Source of the DNA: Arenibacter hampyeongensis
GTDB lineage: Bacteria > Bacteroidota > Bacteroidia > Flavobacteriales > Flavobacteriaceae
Length of the DNA stretch: 64,000 nt
Assembly: GCF_002909255.1 (NCBI RefSeq)
Contig: NZ_PIOB01000001.1
Span: 1,178,001 to 1,242,000, forward strand
Reading direction: 5' to 3'
Shown in pieces: positions 56,001 through 63,214 of the stretch (position 1 is its first letter; each line of letters begins with the position of its first letter). A program made the position numbers and the translations under genes. The notes under the pieces are model-generated. The model was not told where the DNA came from, ran no database searches, and saw only the letters and a program-made list of their open reading frames with translations.

Positions 56001-56929
56001 CGGCCATTAGATATATGGCATCAAAGGGACAGAGCTCGGACAGGAGTCTTCCTAGTTACCACACTGAAGGTATACCATTGTTATCTGGATTTATTCAGGT
56101 AGTACAGAAGGACGACGTATTGGCAGGTATCAACAACGAGAATGTTGGTAAAATTAAATTGTATGCATGGAAAGGGAGTAATTTAATTGAAAACCCAGAT
56201 ACAGATATTGCCGGGGTAGGTTGGATTCTTGCGGAAAATTGGGTGCCTTACCAAAGGCCTTCTTTTGTAACACCACCATTTGGAGGATATATCTCGGGAC
56301 ATTCCACATTTTCAAGGGCTGGTGCAGAAGTATTGACCGAGCTCACTGGAAGCAAGTTCTTTCCGGGTGGAATGGGAACTTTTAGTATGGAAAAGAATAA
56401 ATTTCTTGTTTTTGAAGATGGCCCAAGTGCTGATTTAACTTTGCAATGGGCAACATATCAAGATGCATCAGATCAATGCAGTCTATCCCGTATCTGGGGA
56501 GGCATACACCCGCCCATGGATGATATCGTGGGTCGAATTGCAGGTGAAGAAATTGGTAAAGAAGCATTTTCCCAATCGAAATATTTTTTTTATGAAGATA
56601 AAGATGGTGATGGATATTTAAGTTTTGAAGATGTTGACGATACAAATAATAATATACACTCAAAGATCGATCAGTCCCAAAAATTGGTTTATAGATTATT
56701 CCCTGTTCCTGTAAAAGATGAATTGACGCTGAGCATTGATGATTTTAAAGGAAGATTAAATTTCAGTGCATTTTCAATGTATGGTACCAAAGTGCTGGAT
56801 AAGGAAATTGATGTGGCTCAAGGTGAAGTAATAATTCCATTGCAACAACTGGCATCCGGAGTATTTATTTTAGTTTTTACTAATGATAATAATGAAAAGC
56901 TAATCGCGCAAAAAATAATAAAACTGTGA
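53042..56929 (+). CDS. FG-GAP/UnbV - vanadium haloperoxidase fusion with T9SS tail
   Basis: A 1295-residue secreted protein with a signal peptide ending near residue 24 (KIYAQS). Residues 25-420 are FG-GAP repeats (FFDFNNDGWDDLYVTGGG). Residues 425-505 are ASPIC/UnbV (LNVIWPGGNTTTFNNL). Residues 570-1165 match vanadium-dependent haloperoxidases: WGLKGYYDNIRP near residue 975 has the Trp-x-x-Lys and Lys-x6-Arg-Pro pattern, PPFGGYISGHSTF near 1080 has Phe and Ser-Gly-His in the fungal chloroperoxidase spacing, and SRIWGGIHPPMDD near 1148 has Arg-x5-His. All vanadate ligands are therefore present. An EF-hand-like DKDGDGYLSFEDVDD follows at about 1185, then a T9SS sorting domain (PVPVKDELTLSI to LIAQKIIKL). 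The domain order is unusual. Activity and halide choice are untested. Confidence 0.9.
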   Translation: MMMKKCLLIPCFVILIFKGTEKIYAQSFKEVSGDAGITHHFFNVNQEGGSVAFFDFNNDGWDDLYVTGGGLPDKLFENLGNGDFKDVSKALGIDQVANIDTMGAYAADLDNDGYSDIFISTKMDDTCYVLWNNHGNSFEIANTTSGLSDTFYGTSIAVGDYDLDGDLDVYVGNYRAITQDVFYKNNGHRTFSNISSQIVGDDGKGATWAVAFSDWDRDNDPDLFVVNDFGNIILPNKLFQNDYPNNSFTEISATVGYNEAMDGMSIGIGDFDEDGDMDYYSSDTGPNNFFVNENDSFVDRAMELGITVDDGTSWGSVFTDYNNDTYLDLLVMNGPIGLSDGHEHKNKLFRGNGAAFQDVSEAEGVASVYNSRGLTLSDFDNDGRVDYAAAVLDIERETPRHMLLYKNVNNSNANWIQVELQGTSNNKDGYGSFIEIEVSGRTFSKEQYGGGSFMSTQSKTQHFGLGDYTRVDKLNVIWPGGNTTTFNNLSVKKRFRVVENGELFVLEPNKVSLKQGETAFLEGESQNVPGIYRDTLATNPYRTIRITKLDFNGETSGGESTGGEANGLSVARRWNELLLESIRNDYARPTVHARNLFHTSIAMYDAFTVFNNEAKPYFLGNKIGNYQVDFSGITIPGNEEAAQKEAMSYACFRLLNHRFKDAPGSIRLLQSYKALMQELGYDFNFTSTNYSEGSPAALGNYLGEQLIAFGLQDGSNEINQYANKYYQPKNDPLVVNEPGNPTITYPNNWQPLALTNFIDQSGNVIGASTPEFLSPEWGRVVPYALKRDELTIKNKDGQEYWLYHNPEGPAEIKSDGTLGMADPYKWNFSLVSVWSSHLNPSDGTMIDISPASIGNIDLASFPKTFEEYKEFYNLTEGGDVGKGHKINPVTNAPYEPQMVLKGDYTRVLAEFWADGPNSETPPGHWFTILNYVSDHPMTEKKFNGKGEVLSNLEWDVKSYMVLAGAMHDAAITAWGLKGYYDNIRPISAIRYMASKGQSSDRSLPSYHTEGIPLLSGFIQVVQKDDVLAGINNENVGKIKLYAWKGSNLIENPDTDIAGVGWILAENWVPYQRPSFVTPPFGGYISGHSTFSRAGAEVLTELTGSKFFPGGMGTFSMEKNKFLVFEDGPSADLTLQWATYQDASDQCSLSRIWGGIHPPMDDIVGRIAGEEIGKEAFSQSKYFFYEDKDGDGYLSFEDVDDTNNNIHSKIDQSQKLVYRLFPVPVKDELTLSIDDFKGRLNFSAFSMYGTKVLDKEIDVAQGEVIIPLQQLASGVFILVFTNDNNEKLIAQKIIKL

Positions 56930-57086
56930 AGCGCCTTCAATTTATAGATTAGAAGTGATAAAGTACCATGGTTTAATCTTATAGCCATGCTGCAAATTCA
57001 AAAATTGGAAAATATAAGTATGGAAATTCGTGTTCGAAAGTAAAATTAAGGTTCAAACAGGTCTAATAAATCAAAACGAAATAGAT

Positions 57087-59309
57087 ATGGCTCTTTCAAA
57101 AAAAGTACTCTTACAATTAATAATAATATGTATTGCATCGGGGTTTTTAAATTGCAGTAATAATGTAAAAGAAGTTAACAATAGCAAGTTTCCAGCTATT
57201 TCTGGGCTTTTGGAACGCAGATTACCAGAGCACAAAAATAGCTTCGTTTTCAAGGAAATTTTGGAAGAAGGTGATACTGATGTTTTCGAAATCTGGACAA
57301 AAGATGGCAAGGTAGAAATCTCTGGAAATAATGAGATCAGCATGGCAAGTGGCCTTAATTGGTACCTAAGATATTATTGCCATGTTCGTCCAACATGGGA
57401 TAACTTTGATATAAGTCTGCCCAAAGAACTGCCAAAGGTAAAGGAGAAAATAAGACAAGAAAGTTCTGTCGATAACTCCTATTATCTGAATTATTGTACA
57501 TTTAATTATTCCATGTCTTTTTGGAATTGGGAACGTTGGGAAAAAGAAATCGACTTTATGGCATTGAATGGGGTAGACCTGCCCTTGGCCATAACAGGGG
57601 CGGAGGCGACTTGGCAGAATACGCTAAATAGATTAGGCTATACAAAAGAAGAAATAGACGTTTTTTTGCCTGGGCCGGCATTTAATTCATGGTGGCTTAT
57701 GGGAAACCTTGAAGGATGGGGAGGGCCTTTGCCGCAAAACTGGATAGACGGTCATGTCGATTTACAGAAAAAAATATTGGAACGAATGAAAGCTTTTGGA
57801 ATGAAGCCGATTTTGCCAGCTTTTTATGGCATGGTTCCAAATTCGCTTATTGAGAAATATCCTGATGCGGACATTCGAGATCAAGGGATATGGGCTGGAG
57901 GATTCACGAGACCGGCATTCTTGGCTCCCACAGACCCTCTATTCGATAAAATAGCTTCTATATTTTATGAGGAACAGGATAAACTTTTTGGTTCTTCAGA
58001 GTATTTTTCGGGAGATCCTTTTCATGAGGGGGGATCTACCCTAGGGATTGATGTTCCAAAGGCTGGTAAGAATATTTTGAAAAATATGCATAAATCCTCT
58101 CCAAAGGCTAAATGGGTTCTTATGGCCTGGGGGCACAACCCGATGAATGAAATGTTCAATTTAATAAATGATAATGATGTGCTTATACTTGATTTGGAGG
58201 CCAATAATTATCCAAAATTTGAAATGCATAACAACTGGGGTGATAAGCCTTTTATTTGGGGCATAATCGGTAATTTTGGAGGGAATACGGGTCTTTTTGG
58301 AAGAATGGATGCGACGGTAAATGAATTTAATCGTATTTTAAATCATCCTGGACTAACAAATACAAATGGTGTCGGTGTAATACCTGAAGCTATTGAAAAT
58401 AACCCAGTGATGTACGAGCTTCAATTTGAATTAAAATGGAGAAAGAATAAAGTTGACCTGAGCAAATGGTTAAATGATTATGCCTTTAGTCGGTACGGTA
58501 AAGAAAACCAAGATATAGAAGAAGCGTGGCAAGTTTTAAGAAGCACGGTATACTCAAATAGAATGGCTCGTAACAACGAACAGCAGGGAACTACCGAATC
58601 CGTGTTTTGTGCTCGTCCTTCCTTAAAAATTGAAAAGGTATCCTCTTGGGGCACTTCAAAATTATATTATAATCCGTCAGATCTTCTACCTGCCTGGAAA
58701 GCTTTTGTTGCACAGTCCAATGAGTTTAAAGATTCGCCTTCATTTGAATATGATCTTGTAGATGTGACCAGGCAAGTTCTAGCCAACTATGGGCAATGGG
58801 TACATACTAAGATGACTGAAGCATACGCTGAAAAAAAAATCTCAAGTTTTAGAGCCTTCAGCGATTTGTTCCTCGAGCTTATTAAGGATCAAAACGAGTT
58901 ATTAAATACGAAAACGGAATTCATGTTAGGTCCGTGGATAGCGAGTGCTAGGGCATGGGGACAAACTAAGGCAGAAAAAGATTTGTATGAATTTAATGCC
59001 CGTACATTATTGACTACATGGTCATTTCAAGATTCCAATCTCCATGATTATTCCCATAGAGAGTGGGGTGGGCTCCTATCCGATTTTTATTTCCCAAGAT
59101 GGGAAATGTTTATCTCAAAACTTGCCTCTGATTTAAAAGGAGAGCCTTCGGAGGAAATTGATTATTATTCCTTTGAAGAGAATTGGAATAAAGAACACAA
59201 GTTTTATGCTACCGAGGAACAACAAGATTGTATTCTCAAAGCAGATGAAATATATAATAAATACTACGATAAAATCCAAGCATCTTATCAGCAAAATACT
59301 GATAAATAA
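57087..59309 (+). CDS. GH89 alpha-N-acetylglucosaminidase (NAGLU) lipoprotein
   Basis: A 740-residue lipoprotein. ATG 57087 gives MALSKKVLLQLIIICIASGF and a lipobox at FLNCSNN. An upstream TTG frame adds a polar leader and is rejected. The N-terminal domain (VEISGNNEISMASGLNWYL) is followed by the GH89 TIM barrel: YYLNYCTFNYSMSFWNWERW, then MALNGVDLPLAITGAEATW, DPFHEGGSTLG near residue 309 and VIPEAIENNPVMYEL near residue 430. The Glu in each of the last two motifs is the catalytic pair of the family. GH89 releases terminal alpha-GlcNAc, as in heparan-type or mucin-type glycans. It is the only recognisable glycoside hydrolase of PUL 2. Confidence 0.95.
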   Translation: MALSKKVLLQLIIICIASGFLNCSNNVKEVNNSKFPAISGLLERRLPEHKNSFVFKEILEEGDTDVFEIWTKDGKVEISGNNEISMASGLNWYLRYYCHVRPTWDNFDISLPKELPKVKEKIRQESSVDNSYYLNYCTFNYSMSFWNWERWEKEIDFMALNGVDLPLAITGAEATWQNTLNRLGYTKEEIDVFLPGPAFNSWWLMGNLEGWGGPLPQNWIDGHVDLQKKILERMKAFGMKPILPAFYGMVPNSLIEKYPDADIRDQGIWAGGFTRPAFLAPTDPLFDKIASIFYEEQDKLFGSSEYFSGDPFHEGGSTLGIDVPKAGKNILKNMHKSSPKAKWVLMAWGHNPMNEMFNLINDNDVLILDLEANNYPKFEMHNNWGDKPFIWGIIGNFGGNTGLFGRMDATVNEFNRILNHPGLTNTNGVGVIPEAIENNPVMYELQFELKWRKNKVDLSKWLNDYAFSRYGKENQDIEEAWQVLRSTVYSNRMARNNEQQGTTESVFCARPSLKIEKVSSWGTSKLYYNPSDLLPAWKAFVAQSNEFKDSPSFEYDLVDVTRQVLANYGQWVHTKMTEAYAEKKISSFRAFSDLFLELIKDQNELLNTKTEFMLGPWIASARAWGQTKAEKDLYEFNARTLLTTWSFQDSNLHDYSHREWGGLLSDFYFPRWEMFISKLASDLKGEPSEEIDYYSFEENWNKEHKFYATEEQQDCILKADEIYNKYYDKIQASYQQNTDK

Positions 59310-59618
59310 GTTCTATTTACAATATTTCAGGAGAAGCAAATGTGTTGGTGTCTAAGGTGTAATGGTTAGGGATGGTTGAGTTTGCAAATTTACATCGTGG
59401 AAATAGACCTTTTGGTAGAGAAAGGAAGGAACATTAGTAGACTGTAATCCAGAAAAGAGAAAATTAAAAAACAAGAAACCATTTGTTTTTAAAGACGTTT
59501 GTGGTCGATAATAATTAATAGCGCCAGGTCCAATAAGATAAAAACACTAGGAATGTAGAAAAAAACCTAAGAGTTCCGAGCATTGTTCGGTCATATTATA
59601 AACTTTAATTATTGATCA
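59310..59618. other. Intergenic region with degenerate GAACAATAG hairpin
   Basis: About 310 bases. GGAACATTAGTAGACTGTAATCC-like sequence at 59428-59450 (first part GGAACATTAGTAGACT) resembles the terminator at 24248-24271 with several changes that weaken pairing. There is no gene, and the leader of the dioxygenase gene follows. Confidence 0.5.
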
Positions 59619-60347
59619 ATGGAAAAAATACGATCTAAATTTAGTAAACAAGGTTATATCAAAATAGATGCTTTGCTTTCATTGGAAGAGGTAAAAGCTT
59701 TACGAACTATTTATGATGAATTGCTCCAAGACAAAATTGCAACTGCCAATTTACGTAGCGATCTTGCTGGTGCAGTAAATACCGCTGGCGAAAAGGTTGA
59801 ACGCATCACACAAATTATGAGGCCAAGTAGTGTCAATCCCGCATTGCTCAACAACAAGGCTTACGAAAAAGCCTTGCAACTAGTAAAGGATATACTAGGA
59901 GCCGATATGGCGCTTGACTTTGATATGATGATCAATAAGGCTCCCCATACCAATACTCCAACCCCTTGGCATCAAGATGCTGCCTACTGGATTGATTTGC
60001 CCGATAAAAGATCGGCAAGTTGTTGGATAGCCTTGGATGAGGTATTCGAAGAAAATGGCTGTATGTGGTTTGTCCCTAAAGAGGAAGGGATTACCATATT
60101 TCCACATAAAAATTTACCCAATGGAGGAGCTCTTTATTGTGAAACCGACACCACCCAAGCAAAATGCATTCCCCTACATCCTGGTGGATGTACTTTTCAT
60201 GATGGGTATACGCTTCACTTTAGCAAGGGCAATACTACTGATATGCAACGAAGGGCCCTAATCTTAAATTTCAGGCCACAAAAAATGATTGAGCTGGAAA
60301 GGGAGCAAGGGGTAGATCATACAGGGGCAAGAAAAAAAAGGACTTAG
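59619..60347 (+). CDS. PhyH-family Fe(II)/2-oxoglutarate dioxygenase
   Basis: A 242-residue cytosolic enzyme of the phytanoyl-CoA dioxygenase type. PWHQDAAYWIDLPDKRSAS near residue 115 supplies the H-x-D iron ligands, and GYTLHFSKGNTTDMQRRAL near residue 196 supplies the distal His and the Arg that binds 2-oxoglutarate. The length is normal and no signal peptide is present. Many PhyH proteins in PULs and natural-product loci hydroxylate small molecules. Here the substrate may be a sugar derivative from GH89 action or an unrelated metabolite. It is the last complete gene of the island cargo and is followed by a truncated isomerase-like gene. Confidence 0.92.
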   Translation: MEKIRSKFSKQGYIKIDALLSLEEVKALRTIYDELLQDKIATANLRSDLAGAVNTAGEKVERITQIMRPSSVNPALLNNKAYEKALQLVKDILGADMALDFDMMINKAPHTNTPTPWHQDAAYWIDLPDKRSASCWIALDEVFEENGCMWFVPKEEGITIFPHKNLPNGGALYCETDTTQAKCIPLHPGGCTFHDGYTLHFSKGNTTDMQRRALILNFRPQKMIELEREQGVDHTGARKKRT

Positions 60348-60457
60348 GCAGTCTATTTCTGTCATCCAATTTCAAAACTGATTTTGTCTACTAAAAACAA
60401 GATTAAATAAATCAATCTTGAATTTATATACCCCCGCTGTGGAAGCTCAGAAGTATC

Positions 60458-60568
60458 ATGCGCAGTTTTTTAAATAAAGTAAAATTGGCCGGCTATCAAG
60501 GTGTGGAAATAGACCTGCCGATGGACCTTTCCCAGAAAAATGACTGCTGCTATGTTGAAGGATTTTGA
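60458..60568 (+). pseudogene. Truncated sugar-phosphate isomerase/epimerase-like gene
   Basis: ATG 60458 opens a 36-codon frame, MRSFLNKVKLAGYQGVEIDL followed by PMDLSQKND, ending at TGA 60568. The AGYQGVEIDLP block is the first strand and loop of AP-endonuclease-2-type TIM barrels (sugar phosphate isomerases/epimerases), normally about 270 residues. The rest of the barrel is missing, and unrelated repeat-rich DNA follows. It probably lost its 3' end at the right edge of the island. Confidence 0.6.
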
Positions 60569-60628
60569 ATCTGATTATCTTGCCTAAAAAGCCGTAAAAC
60601 CGACAATAATAATAAAGAAGATCTAACC

Positions 60629-60903
60629 TTTAACCACAACCCGTTTCTTGAAATTCACCATAGGGTGCACCACACCCTCTATTAAATAACCTTATGTTTA
60701 CATAACTATCTAATAATCAAGTATTAATTGCTAGTATGGTATTTTAATATCCTAGTTTAACCATAGCCCATGCAGTGAAATTCACCACACCATCACCATA
60801 GGATGCACCCTACTTTAACCCTCTTAAGTTGTGTAGCTTTTTATTAATTATCCGGCGTTAATTTTAATTCACCCTATGGTGTTTTAGGTTTCACCCTATG
60901 GTG
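60629..60903. repeat. Cluster of CACCATAGGGTG repeats
   Basis: The 12-mer CACCATAGGGTG lies at 60656-60667, a one-mismatch copy at 60794-60805, and exact reverse complements at 60870-60881 and 60892-60903. The two forward copies sit in a larger imperfect unit starting TTTAACCA (60629 and 60756, 127 bases apart) and containing GAAATTCACCA. The three exact copies are embedded in TTCACC...GTG contexts, and two continue into GCAC. Function unknown. Candidates are protein-binding sites, a recombination region or a folded RNA. Confidence 0.75.
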
Positions 60904-61155
60904 CACGTACGGAGCTTTGGCGTGTTAAATAGTGCGACAAAGAATCCTGCTATTCTGATTAAAATATCATCTACGCTAAATAAGAAATAAATTACTCCAT
61001 ACAAGCCGGTAATTCAACACCTCAAAATCTATATTATAGATTAATAAAAAATAGAATATTAACCTTAAGGAACTGGACTAGTACTTTTCATAGGACACGT
61101 TGTGTGCCTAGTTTTTTATTCTAATTGTATAAGATTAATTATTTATTTTATTCTT

Positions 61156-62061
61156 TTACTTGGAAAATAATTCTAAAATATTTCGATAATCTTCCGTTGG
61201 CTTTCTATAAAACACATCTCTGCGTATATGTTCGTAGAATCTACCATTATAAGTTATTTCATACACCCAAATAGCAATGTGACTTTCGGAAAGATCCTGG
61301 ATTGCAGTAACTTTCATTTGCAGGCTGTTGGTTATTTCTTTTTCTAAAACAAAATGTATTTCTTCATCTTGACAGAAAAGTATATCTCCTTTATTTAAAT
61401 TATCATAATAAGTTTGAATTGGATTCTCTCCAATAATTTTAGGAATATTAGGGTTTTTAGGTTTCTTCTGAGAAATTGTATTAGATTGTACAAAATCAGG
61501 ATTTAGTTTTGTGTGTATCCACTCTCCCAATTGTCCTCCTTTAGGAATTTTACCTACTTTAGACCAATTAATTAAATTCTTTCTGGTGTTTTTAGATTCT
61601 TCTTTTGTCACCGTTCGCATCCAATCATAATTTTGTTCAAGTTCTCCGTCTATGGGTTTAGCTGGATTTGCAAGGAAATAGTCAATACTACCATACTTGA
61701 AAATTATTCTTGAAAGAGTTATTGGGTTTAGTAAGATGTTTTCCAATCTAGTAATCCACCATAAGTTTTCAGGTCTATTATTTTTCTTATTAGTGTCAAT
61801 GTGGTCTATAATATGTTTTTCTGATGGTTGCTTACCATGAAAAGCAGTTGCAACAATTCTATGAACCGTTACCGATGAAAAATTAAAATAACCATGCTGT
61901 TTATCAGGTCTTCCAAAAGTCCATTTTTCGTCTAATGGTCTATTTCTTTTACCCTTCTTTTTTAATCTAAAAATGGCCCCATTATCCCTAACCAAATACT
62001 CTTCATCACGGTATTCACATTTTATTTCACGGTTAAATGTATTTATCAAATTATCGTCCAT
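61156..62061 (-). CDS. HNH endonuclease (HNH_3 / homing-type)
   Basis: A 301-residue protein. Residues 15-60 resemble a NUMOD4-like lead (EYLVRDNGAIFRLKKKGK). Residues 68-115 are the HNH_3 core, VHRIVATAFHG and HIIDHIDTNKKNNRPENLWW, with the His and Asn residues expected for a one-metal nuclease. The C-terminal 180 residues are unfamiliar and may bind DNA or restrict cleavage. Such genes are found free-standing in phages, introns and mobile islands. The 126-base gap to the next nuclease gene on the same strand suggests a common cassette. Confidence 0.75.
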   Translation of the reverse strand: MDDNLINTFNREIKCEYRDEEYLVRDNGAIFRLKKKGKRNRPLDEKWTFGRPDKQHGYFNFSSVTVHRIVATAFHGKQPSEKHIIDHIDTNKKNNRPENLWWITRLENILLNPITLSRIIFKYGSIDYFLANPAKPIDGELEQNYDWMRTVTKEESKNTRKNLINWSKVGKIPKGGQLGEWIHTKLNPDFVQSNTISQKKPKNPNIPKIIGENPIQTYYDNLNKGDILFCQDEEIHFVLEKEITNSLQMKVTAIQDLSESHIAIWVYEITYNGRFYEHIRRDVFYRKPTEDYRNILELFSK

Positions 62062-62186
62062 GATCGAATGCTCTACACTTTTTATGGTCTCTGCAAAAAA
62101 TTGTCAGCAATGAGCCAAAAACCAGTTTATATTTTTGATTCCTGATTTAAATTCACCCCTTTTGTACTCTATTTACCTTATATAGG

Positions 62187-63158
62187 CTAGATATCTCTTT
62201 TTACTAATTTACTAAGTTCCGTTATACTGAGCGAATCAATTTCCCGATGGAGCATACGGTGACAATTGGAGCAAACTAATGCTAAGTCATTTAATTTAGT
62301 TGTAGATTCTCCATCTAAATCAGATAATGGAATACGATGGTGCGCTTCAATAAATCCTTTTCCGATTTTACCGTATATTTCATAAAAATCAAAACCGCAA
62401 ACTTCACAGTCTAACTTACCGTATTTCCTTAAATATACTTCCTTTTTCTTTTTATTGATTTTAGAATCTCGTTCTCTAAGTTTATGCAGTTTGTAGATTA
62501 CTTTCCCCTCGCGCACTTCATGAGATTCATCATCCTCTTCCTCACCAATACTATATAGTTTATTTGATAATTCTTCGTCCGAAATGGCACTTTTTATACG
62601 TTCAGCTAATTTATTTAAACCGGAAATATTGTCTTGAAACTCAAAGAAAACTTCCTTATCTAGTCTACTATATCGGTCCATTCCTTTGCCCTCATAATTG
62701 GGGTCAATGGCCTTAAAATTATTTAGTTTCATCGCAACCCCATTAGGGTTGCGAAAATTAATATGTTCCTTCCTAGATGTATGGATAGGTAATTTATTTA
62801 AGATTTCGGAAACTTCAATGATTTTCAGGTTGTTGCTGTCCATTTCTCTAGCCTCAAGGCTGTGATAAAGTTGAAGTGCTAATATTATTTCATCTCTATG
62901 CCATTTGGGAGGTCTAATTGATTTTTGATTTGTTGAAACCTTAATGAGGCTAACTGTTGTACCATTTCTTTTAAATAAATGTTCATAATTGTTAGTTCTA
63001 CCGTGTATCTGAAAAGCAGTTATATCAGAGCCATCCTTTTTTTGATACCATTTATTGATATTCAATTCGTCCGCAATTTCTGAGGTTGTCATTGGAGTTC
63101 CTTTATGCTCAATAACTTTTACTATTGCATCGTGAAGCTTCATTTTTGACATTGTCAT
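62187..63158 (-). CDS. HARE-HTH plus McrA-like HNH nuclease
   Basis: A 323-residue protein of two modules. Residues 6-75 match the HARE-HTH winged-helix domain (LHDAIVKVIEHKGTPMTTSE, then IADELN and FQIHGRTNNY), a module proposed to sense modified bases. Residues 235-320 are an HNH nuclease with zinc Cys pairs: CEVCGF near residue 255, then EAHHRIPLSDL and ALVCSNCHRMLHR, typical of McrA-type modification-dependent restriction enzymes. A charged helical linker joins them. Inference: cleavage of DNA carrying modified cytosine or other bases, a defence function. The ATG at 63158 is followed by two more in frame, so the exact start is open by a few residues. Confidence 0.82.
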   Translation of the reverse strand: MTMSKMKLHDAIVKVIEHKGTPMTTSEIADELNINKWYQKKDGSDITAFQIHGRTNNYEHLFKRNGTTVSLIKVSTNQKSIRPPKWHRDEIILALQLYHSLEAREMDSNNLKIIEVSEILNKLPIHTSRKEHINFRNPNGVAMKLNNFKAIDPNYEGKGMDRYSRLDKEVFFEFQDNISGLNKLAERIKSAISDEELSNKLYSIGEEEDDESHEVREGKVIYKLHKLRERDSKINKKKKEVYLRKYGKLDCEVCGFDFYEIYGKIGKGFIEAHHRIPLSDLDGESTTKLNDLALVCSNCHRMLHREIDSLSITELSKLVKRDI

Positions 63159-63186
63159 TATAGACGGGGGTTAATGGTTAGTATTT

Positions 63187-63213
63187 GCCGTGTTCAACGC
63201 ATTTGAACACGGC
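63187..63213 (-). other. Perfect hairpin abutting the upstream stop codon
   Basis: GCCGTGTTCAA (63187-63197) and TTGAACACGGC (63203-63213) pair perfectly around CGCAT. The stem begins one base from the stop codon of the gene at 63215, and AACG/CGTT-like bases flank it. There is no T-run, so it is a poor terminator. It resembles the folded recombination sites that follow cassette genes, or a mRNA-stabilising end. Confidence 0.6.
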
Positions 63214-63214
63214 G

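Noticed and set aside
60629-60903. CRISPR array
   Set aside because: The repeats are only 12 bp, occur in both orientations and are unevenly spaced, and no cas genes are nearby.
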